Shown here: piece by piece, positions 43,001 to 47,478 of the stretch
Position numbering within the stretch: the stretch's first letter is position 1
Layout of the letters: each line of letters opens with the position of its first letter
Origin: CAZTTG01 sp964615935
Lineage (GTDB): Bacteria; Planctomycetota; UBA1135; GCA-002686595
Direction of reading: 5' to 3'
DNA: 47,478 nt
NCBI GenBank assembly: GCA_964615935.1
Contig: CAZTTG010000051.1
Coordinates: forward strand, 1 to 47,478
Translations under genes and position numbers: made by a program
The notes under the pieces: generated by a model
Seen by the model: only the letters and a program-made list of their open reading frames with translations
Database searches by the model: none
What the model was told of the DNA's origin: nothing

Positions 43001-43415
43001 CGAGGACCACGTGGTGCGTGCGCCCGTCCGCGATCTCCCGGTCCGACGCGACCACTCCCACCCACCCGATGTCGAAGCAGAGCCTCCCGCCGCGGATGAA
43101 GAAGGCCTTGCCCTGCGGTTCCCACTCCCCCGTCGGGGGGGCCTTGCAGAGAATCGTCCCGCCCTCCTCGGTGCGCACCCAGGCGCTGATGCTGAAGTCG
43201 GAGGCCCCGAGGTCCGGCAGGGGCTCGGCGCGCCGCTCCGGCGCCCCGCTCTCCGCCAGGGACTCGAGCGATGCGATCAGCGACTCGTGCCAGGTGGCCC
43301 GCTTCGCGTACCACTCGCTCTCCCCCCCGTCCGGCGCCTGGTCGGGAGCGGGCGCCGCGAGGAGCGCGGCCGCCGCGAGGAGGCCTACCGCCGGGCTGCT
43401 GGACGGGGACCTCAC
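40056..43415 (-). CDS. Di-heme c-type cytochrome with LamG and HZS-alpha-like domains
   Basis: A 1119-residue exported protein from GTG 43415, which gives a signal peptide (VGLLAAAALLAAPAP). Residues about 45-210 are a LamG/concanavalin-like domain (FSISAWVRTEEGGTILCKAP, GELDEVRVFDRRLSARDV). After a helical linker, from about residue 420 it resembles the alpha-subunit domain of hydrazine synthase: LLFVRRPTYQSSHYYTDYIDG, TDDMHPCYLPDGGIGFVSTRCERGILCDGP, APSVMNDGRILYTRWEYVDKGG and MRPDGSGSVEIFGND. Two heme c sites are CIGCH (Cys940) and CVECH (Cys992). Non-anammox planctomycetes carry many such proteins of unknown role, so hydrazine synthesis should not be assumed. It follows the propeller cytochrome by 11 bases. 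Confidence 0.85.
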   Translation of the reverse strand: MRSPSSSPAVGLLAAAALLAAPAPDQAPDGGESEWYAKRATWHESLIASLESLAESGAPERRAEPLPDLGASDFSISAWVRTEEGGTILCKAPPTGEWEPQGKAFFIRGGRLCFDIGWVGVVASDREIADGRTHHVVLVKRREHLRFFVDGFPAGSGELEGGPDVPGHVWKIGYTSEGFPDPSGFVGELDEVRVFDRRLSARDVTTLHEHPFCPPLDGQVARWSFDGGDADGDRPSVRVGGRLVEKEAGRALQLDGETRILVEPDAMERLWILLERDFPDERSRREMEWEREDGLWEDRWEAVDWAELGRRYARACHRAKRLEREARALLPTDERSWREARALYLRSRGHALAMGRVEEQRLEPLDRAIEGLRGRHPDHEALLARLEALAERPDAWETAGVEPAELERWEEECRALRRAALLRSPELNGLDRLLFVRRPTYQSSHYYTDYIDGVVHYGGNLCALSLADGSHTDLVPELEGGIFGRHDLSFDAERVVFDHKASPREGFRIFEVGIDGQGLRQLSFPPEDEEERIARYDNSHLGGTGRVYYHQTDDMHPCYLPDGGIGFVSTRCERGILCDGPDILTTTALYRMDADGGGLQLLSRTPVSEEAPSVMNDGRILYTRWEYVDKGGSAVKCLWAMRPDGSGSVEIFGNDHAFPSFYNGRAIPGRNDLFVCIGGPHMPLGVGTVLRLDLREPIRTRRPITYLTPEIDIQSEWGYRRRIEGRWEAVEEGPLYDDPYPLSAELFLVSCNPDRHVHDPGAWGIHLLDALGNRALLHDDPEMSCWQPVPLRPRERPPEIPSVLEPAEPGETLATVVLGDVHRGLDGPSLALHGEHDPEEGVPPGTVRYLRVMETVPRPWSARRFWGGDEHGQQHSVVSLWTHTHVKVLHGIVPVEEDGSACFTVPADRNLFFQALDGDFMEVQRMRTFVNFRPGETRSCIGCHEPRSRAPANRPLAALRRPPRTLMPQPGEVAPRPIHYPTDVQPILDAHCVECHGAEEPHADPDLTGELTDLFSRSYESILERDLVEAVSEIGSKMGNVDDTPPYTWGSHASPLIELVREGHEGVALSREELVRLVTWVDANAPYYGTYFGRKNLRYRDHPDFRPIPTAESACASGD

Positions 43416-43426
43416 GGCAGGGCTCG

Positions 43427-45271
43427 CTACAGGGACCGCAGGAAGGCCACCAGGTCGTCGAGCTCCGCCTCGCTCAGCTCCGCGGTGGTGCCGTGCCGGC
43501 CATCGGGATTGTGGATCGTCAGGACCTCCCGCAGGCTCGAGGCGCGGCCGTCGTGCAGCCAGGGACCCGTGCGCCAGGCCTCGATCAGGGTCGGAGTGTC
43601 GAAGGCCTGCTCGCGGTCGAGGCCCGCGCCGAGGCCGAGGTCGTACTGCTTCAGGTCCGTGTAGAGCGGCGAGGGATGGCACTCGGCGCAGCCGGCCTTC
43701 TCGAAGACCTCCCGTCCGCGTCGGACGGCCGCGTCGTCGCTGGTCCCTCGACGGGTCGGCTGCATGGCGCGCAGGTACGCGTCGATCGCCACGGCGTCCT
43801 CCTCCGGTCGCACGGAGAACTGGATGTGGCGGATCCCGGAACGCACCGCGACCTCGGCCGTGTCGCGCGCGCCGGTGCTCATGGCCGGAGGCGTGCTGTG
43901 GGCGAGCAGCAGGCTCTTGGTGTTCTTGGGGTTGCCGATCCCGTCGTTCAAGAGGTCCCAGTTCAAGCCGTCCACCCGTCCGTCGGGGTGGCAGCTCGAG
44001 CAGCTCTGCCACTGCTGGAAGCACAGCGAGGCGTCGTGGAACAGCAGCTCGCCGCGGCGCGCGAGGCTGGGCGGGACCTCGGCCGCCCCCAGGGGGACCG
44101 AGCTCGCCGGGCGATAGGCCTCCGGATCGAGGTCGATCACCCCCAGGCTGTCCGAGAAGTACTCGGCCGCGAAGGCGCGCCCGCCCGCCACCGCCAGGCC
44201 GCGCGGGCCCTGGCCGGTCGTCCCGATGCGCCGCCGCAGGCGGGCGAGGAAGGACAGGTCGTTGGGGACCTCCGCGGCCACCGCCTCCTCCATCCCCAGG
44301 AGGACCTCCAGCACGCCGGCCAGGTCGATGACGGAGAGCTCGTGGCTCCCGGCGTGGGCCACCAGCAGCCGGGCGCCCTCCGGATCCACCGCCACTCCCC
44401 AGGGGTTGGCGGCGCCGCGGTCGACGTCGTCGAGCAGGATGGTGTTCAGGAGCTCGCGCCGCTCGACGTCGATGATGCTCAGCGCGTTGGTGTTCATCCA
44501 GCCGCGCTCGAGCTGGGTCGTGGGCAGGTGGTAGCGGGCCAGGATGTGCGTCGCGAAGGCGTACTGGCCGTCCGGGGAGACGCACAGGTCGCGCAGGCCG
44601 GTGCTCCCGTTGGGCAGGCGGATCCTCGCCGCGACCCGCCCCTCGGCGGTGGCGATCGCGGTGACCTCGGCCGAGACGTAGTCGCCGTCGGAGGATCCGA
44701 CCGGCAGCAGGTTGGCCACAAGGAGCAGCTCGCCGTCGGGGGTCAGCGCCCCCGCCACCGGCTCGCGGGCCGCGCCGATCCGCGCCCTCTCGCTCCCGTC
44801 GGCCGTGTCCATGGCGCGCACCGAGTGATCGAAGCGATCGCAGATCCAGAGCGTGCGACCGTCCGGGCTGACCTGCGGCGAGCAGGGTGCGGATCCGATC
44901 CGGTGCTCCGCGATCAGCTCGCCGCTCGCGGGATCCAGCACCAGCACCCGTCCGACCGGCTCCCCGCAGGTGGCGTAGAGCCGATCCCCCTTGGGAGAGA
45001 AGGCCAGGCCGCTGGCCGGAGCCGGCAGGGACAGGACTCGCGCGACCTCGGCGGTCCCGGCATCCACGACGACGATCCCGGGCGCCGTGGCGCAGGTCAG
45101 GTAGAGATGCTCGCCGCTCGGGTCGAGGACCGGCTTCAGGGGCGAGAGCACCTCCGGGCCGGTGGAGCACCAGCCGATCGCCGGGCAGAGGATCGCGAAG
45201 AGGGCGGCCAGGCAGGCGATCGGGCTACCGTTCGTCCGCCGCGGTCGAGGACGAGCTGAGGTCTTGAACAC
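43427..45271 (-). CDS. Beta-propeller di-heme cytochrome c protein
   Basis: A 614-residue exported protein from GTG 45271, with a signal peptide (ACLAALFAILCPAIGWCS). Residues about 40-370 are a seven-bladed YncE-like propeller (GIVVVDAGTAEVARVLSLP, GLAFSPKGDRLYATC, VSPDGRTLWICDR, VDPEGARLLVAHAGSHELSVIDL). A MauG/cytochrome-peroxidase-like module follows, with CSSCH (Cys424), GLNWDLLNDGIGNPKNTKS, CAECH (Cys528), FDTPTLIEAWRTGPWLHDGRASSLREVL and a LTDLVAFLRSL-like end. It probably transfers electrons or oxidises a periplasmic substrate; the partner is likely the HZS-like protein encoded directly downstream. Confidence 0.88.
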   Translation of the reverse strand: MFKTSARPRPRRTNGSPIACLAALFAILCPAIGWCSTGPEVLSPLKPVLDPSGEHLYLTCATAPGIVVVDAGTAEVARVLSLPAPASGLAFSPKGDRLYATCGEPVGRVLVLDPASGELIAEHRIGSAPCSPQVSPDGRTLWICDRFDHSVRAMDTADGSERARIGAAREPVAGALTPDGELLLVANLLPVGSSDGDYVSAEVTAIATAEGRVAARIRLPNGSTGLRDLCVSPDGQYAFATHILARYHLPTTQLERGWMNTNALSIIDVERRELLNTILLDDVDRGAANPWGVAVDPEGARLLVAHAGSHELSVIDLAGVLEVLLGMEEAVAAEVPNDLSFLARLRRRIGTTGQGPRGLAVAGGRAFAAEYFSDSLGVIDLDPEAYRPASSVPLGAAEVPPSLARRGELLFHDASLCFQQWQSCSSCHPDGRVDGLNWDLLNDGIGNPKNTKSLLLAHSTPPAMSTGARDTAEVAVRSGIRHIQFSVRPEEDAVAIDAYLRAMQPTRRGTSDDAAVRRGREVFEKAGCAECHPSPLYTDLKQYDLGLGAGLDREQAFDTPTLIEAWRTGPWLHDGRASSLREVLTIHNPDGRHGTTAELSEAELDDLVAFLRSL

Positions 45272-45462
45272 GGGAATGTACCCTCCACTCCTGGGGTCGA
45301 CTCACCGGAATCGCATCCGGTGGATGATCATACCGGGCCGGGACGGAGCGCGCCGCCCTCAGCACGGAGACGCCCCCCGATCCGCCCCGGCGACGACCTT
45401 GACGCCGTGGATCGGGCTCCCCAGGATTGGCCGCCGCACGATTCGAGAGGGATCAGACACCC

Positions 45463-46438
45463 ATGATGAAGAGCCAAGAGCCTCCGAGCGCGAGGCGCCC
45501 GTGGCCGCTCGCCGGCCCCCTCCCCCTGCTCGCGGCCCTCGCCCTCCTGGGCCCGGCGGGCTGCCGCTCGGTGCCGCCCGATCCCTTCGAGGCCTTCCAG
45601 ACGACCCTCGTGGAGCTGCAGGAGGCCACCGACCAGGTGTGGGAGGCCAGCGTCCAGCTCGCCCAGGACCGGGCCCTGGGCCGGGTGGAGACCTCCACCG
45701 CGCTGCGGCGCAGCAACGTGATCATGAGGCCGGCGGCCGAGGACTCCTTCGGCTGGGAGATGGAGGAGCCGCCCCTGTACTTCCGGCTGCGCGAGAGCCA
45801 GCGCGCCTTCCGCGAGCTCGGCGGCTCCTTCGCGGACTATGCAGCGCTGCTGGTCGCCCTCTCGGGCGGGGAGATCTCCTCGGCGGAGGAGTTCGAGGAG
45901 CGCGCCGCCTCTCTCAACGCCAATCTCCGGTCCGCCGCCGCCGCGATGGGGCTCGAGGGGGGCCCGGAGGAGACGGCCCTGATCTCGACCGTCGCCGCCG
46001 AGGCGCTGCGCAGCTACCTCGCCAGCCAGCAGCGCGACGCGCTCCTGAAGGCCGTCGGGGCGGCGCAGCCGGCGATCGACGGCTTCGCCCGGCTGGGGGG
46101 GGGACACCATCGAGCTCCTGACCCTGGACCTGTGGGAGGAGTACGAGCGCTTCGTCCGCGAGCTGCCCCCTCCGGACGCCGAGGGGGACGAGGGCGATCG
46201 GATCGCGCGGCTGATCCTCCGCGACGAGGAGCACATCGACGGCCTGTCGGCCCTGCGGGCCCTGCAGCGCTCCTACCTGCTGCTGCCCAAGGCCCACGCA
46301 GACCTGAAGCGGGCCCTGACCGACGAGGACGATCCCTTGACCTGGATCCGGCACGTGTACGGCGAGGCCCGACGGCTGAGGGAGCAGGCCGCGGCCCTGG
46401 CAGGCGCCACCGGCGAAGAAGGCGAAGGTGAGGAGTGA
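45463..46438 (+). CDS. Lipoprotein of unknown function with a frameshift at a G run
   Basis: ATG 45463 begins a lipoprotein signal (PLLAALALLGPAGC). The body is helical, with FEAFQTTLVELQEATDQVWEASVQ. The frame breaks at a run of nine G (46095-46103). Upstream it reads to LG; dropping one G restores a natural continuation DTIELLTLDLWEEYERFVRELP ... WIRHVYGEARRLREQAAALAG, which ends at TGA 46436-46438 and overlaps the next start. The unshifted frame is low-complexity noise. The full product would be about 325 residues. It is not recognised. The shift may be a sequencing error, a real mutation or phase variation. Confidence 0.65.
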
Positions 46439-46785
46439 TGAACAGGAGAGAGAAGCTGGACCTGTATCGGAAGGTCCTCATCGGGCTGGGCAAGGGCCTC
46501 CAGATGGCCGCCTTCCTCGCCGAGGAGGAGCGCCTGGAGGAGCGGGACGCGGTGGACGAGAAGAACGAGGCCCTCGCCGGCGAGGCCGCGCGCCTGCGGC
46601 GCGAGATCCACTCGGCCTGGTCCGCGGACTACGCCGAGCTCAAGGCCGAGATCGCGCGGGTCAACGACGGCCTGCAGGACGACCTCCGCGACATCGAGCG
46701 GAAGATCCGCATCGCCGACAAGGTGATCCTGGCCCTGGGCAAGCTGGACCGGCTCATCGCGGCCGCCCAGCAGGCGCTGGCCTGA
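46438..46785 (+). CDS. Small coiled-coil protein
   Basis: A 115-residue soluble protein starting at ATG 46438, which overlaps the stop of the lipoprotein frame (TGATG). It is highly charged and almost all helical: RREKLDLYRKVLIGLGKGLQMAAFLAEEERLEERDAVDEKNEALAG, a coiled coil DYAELKAEIARVNDGLQDDLRDIERKI, and a final LGKLDRLIAAAQQAL helix. No family is recognised. The overlap makes it a partner of the lipoprotein, and the shared helical character suggests they interact. Confidence 0.65.
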   Translation: MNRREKLDLYRKVLIGLGKGLQMAAFLAEEERLEERDAVDEKNEALAGEAARLRREIHSAWSADYAELKAEIARVNDGLQDDLRDIERKIRIADKVILALGKLDRLIAAAQQALA

Positions 46786-46791
46786 CCGCGG

Positions 46792-46905
46792 CTATCCGCG
46801 TCGGCGCAGCTCGAGGCAGACCCAGGGGATCTCGAGGCGCAGCTCGCCGGCGGCCTCGGCCACTCGGTTCAGCTCGCGCTCGATGGCGTCGAACACCGGC
46901 CGGAC
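46792..46905 (-). CDS. C-terminal stub of a truncated gene
   Basis: On the minus strand an open frame reads VRPVFDAIERELNR then VAEAAGELRLEIPWVCLELRRRG and ends at TAG 46792-46794. The amphipathic helix followed by a beta strand and basic end looks like a real C-terminus, though the family is unknown. The frame is cut at 46906/46907, exactly where an IS3-like terminal sequence begins, so the gene's front part was lost or displaced there. It has no start codon of its own. Confidence 0.45.
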   Translation of the reverse strand, partial: VRPVFDAIERELNRVAEAAGELRLEIPWVCLELRRRG

Positions 46906-46906
46906 G

Positions 46907-46920
46907 TGACCTGCCCCCGA
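46907..46920 (+). mobile_element. IS3-like terminal sequence (remnant)
   Basis: TGACCTGCCCCCGA, continuing into AAACCGGTACCAGAG, resembles the left ends of many IS3-family elements (TGACCTGCCCCC). No orfA or orfB follows, so only the tip remains. Family assignment rests on recalled end sequence. Confidence 0.35.
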
Positions 46921-46944
46921 AACCGGTACCAGAGTCTATGTGAG

Positions 46945-47310
46945 TCATGAAGCCCCTGCCAGTGCCAGCTCAGGCGCTTCCCAGGGGGGCAGGCCGAGCG
47001 GAGCGAGGGCTGTACCCCTGGGAAGCGTGGCCTCGGGCGCAGGGGGTCGGTCGTCAAGTGAACTATGCGGGCGGACGTGCTTGTCATGGCCCGGTTGCCC
47101 TCCGATCGCACGCTTGCTCTTACCCTTGCCCTCTGGCTTGCTCTGCGACGGCTTGACGACGTCGCTCGACGGGGGCTTGGAGGACGTCGAGGAGTCCTTG
47201 CGTGAGCGCGCGACCCTACCCTCCAGAGCCTCGACACGTTCGGAGAGACTCAGCACCAGACGAATCAACTCGTTCTTCGAGAGCCGCTTGAGTTCGCTTC
47301 GGTTCGCATC
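46945..47310 (-). mobile_element. IS66-family transposase 5' fragment
   Basis: On the minus strand the open frame after TAG 47313-47311 reads SELKRLSKNELIRLVLSLS then RVEALEGRVARSRKDSST, SKPPSSD and KRAIGGQPGH. This is the standard start of IS66-family transposases (coiled coil, then NSSKPPSSD and GGQPGH). After about residue 75 (near 47088) the reading turns to low-complexity sequence and stops at 46945, so the DDE domain is absent. The start codon is also missing or shifted. It is a dead fragment. Confidence 0.7.
46975..47027. repeat. 13-bp inverted repeat in the IS scar
   Basis: CGCTTCCCAGGGG (46975-46987) pairs perfectly with CCCCTGGGAAGCG (47015-47027) around a 27-base GC-rich spacer. 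It lies past the point where transposase similarity fades. It could be a recombination product, a palindromic small repeat or a leftover IS end. Confidence 0.6.
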
Positions 47311-47371
47311 CTATTGAATCGGCCCAGTCCCTAAGCTTCCGGACAACTATCCCACGATGAATGCGACAGGG

Positions 47372-47385
47372 CCGTGAACGGTTAC
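47372..47385 (-). mobile_element. Possible IS66 left terminal end
   Basis: On the minus strand GTAACCGTTCACGG starts at 47385 and lies about 60 bases ahead of the transposase fragment. It resembles the GTAA-CG ends of IS66-type elements. If so, the element's outer border is 47385/47386. The matching right end was not found. The remaining bases to the window end show nothing recognisable. Confidence 0.35.
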
Positions 47386-47478
47386 CTGCTCGGCGTCCGG
47401 ACACCCCCCACGGCGCGGCTGCTTTCCGCCCACCACTACCTCGTCGCGCCACGACGCGCTCGGCGCGAGCACGCCGTG

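Noticed and set aside
40056..43415. True hydrazine synthase subunit A, implying anammox
   Set aside because: Only the alpha-like domain is present, fused to LamG, with no HzsB/C or hydrazine dehydrogenase nearby; such domains are common in other planctomycetes.
1..47478. tRNA, rRNA or CRISPR arrays
   Set aside because: No tRNA T-loop pattern, rRNA core or regularly spaced repeat was seen by eye in the intergenic regions.

Overview
The window is very GC-rich (roughly 70 % by eye) and almost fully coding. It reads like an uncultured Planctomycetota or a close relative. The clues are many secreted proteins and lipoproteins, a sulfatase-fold lipoprotein, a formylglycine-generating-enzyme (FGE) type domain fused to a metalloprotease, a HZS-alpha-like c-type cytochrome, FG-GAP/HEAT/VWA architecture, and a recurrent C-terminal domain (CTAK-NS-GC ... 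FYG-G-A-FPFQGGW ... WSRDP) found in two full copies and one partial copy. This assignment rests on recalled family features; no search was run.

Layout. 1-3.6 kb: the tail of a gene carrying the recurrent domain, a strong bidirectional hairpin, a sulfatase-fold lipoprotein and a secreted protein. 3.6-6.1 kb (minus): a thioredoxin-fold protein whose active site is read through an in-frame TGA (U-S-P-C) with a well-placed bacterial SECIS hairpin, behind a DUF438/hemerythrin/PAS protein with a CRP/FNR-type palindrome upstream. 6.3-12.6 kb: a DUF456 membrane protein, a recurrent-domain protein, a ZIP metal transporter coupled to an internally deleted enolase-superfamily gene, a DUF1579-like protein and an FG-GAP/HEAT/VWA fusion. 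12.8-19.7 kb: one tight plus-strand operon headed by a CadC-type ArsR sensor with its palindrome at the promoter, followed by TolC-like, HlyD/MacA-like, ABC ATPase, two FtsX-type permeases and a cysteine-rich lipoprotein. This looks like a metal-responsive envelope-spanning ABC system. 19.7-29 kb: a carboxypeptidase-regulatory-like anchored protein, a GIY-YIG protein, an MscS channel, the metalloprotease/FGE giant, a DUF72 protein and a two-domain DUF1579-like protein.

29.2-35.5 kb (minus): a TetR-headed operon whose order and subunit sizes match Azoarcus-type (Bzd) class I ATP-dependent benzoyl-CoA reductase (N-O-P-Q), then a 91-residue cysteine-motif protein and a glutaryl-CoA dehydrogenase. 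A promoter and a CCGAC-TG-GTCGG palindrome lie upstream of tetR. 35.7-40 kb: an ACR3 arsenite carrier, a B12-binding radical SAM gene in an operon with a winged-helix regulator and membrane protein, and a ytoQ-like gene with a late amber codon. 40-45.3 kb: a cytochrome pair (beta-propeller di-heme protein, then a LamG/HZS-alpha-like di-heme protein). 45.4-47.5 kb: a lipoprotein with a frameshift at a run of nine G, a small coiled-coil protein, the 3' stub of a truncated gene, and insertion-sequence scars (IS3-like tip, IS66 transposase 5' fragment). No tRNA, rRNA or CRISPR array was seen.
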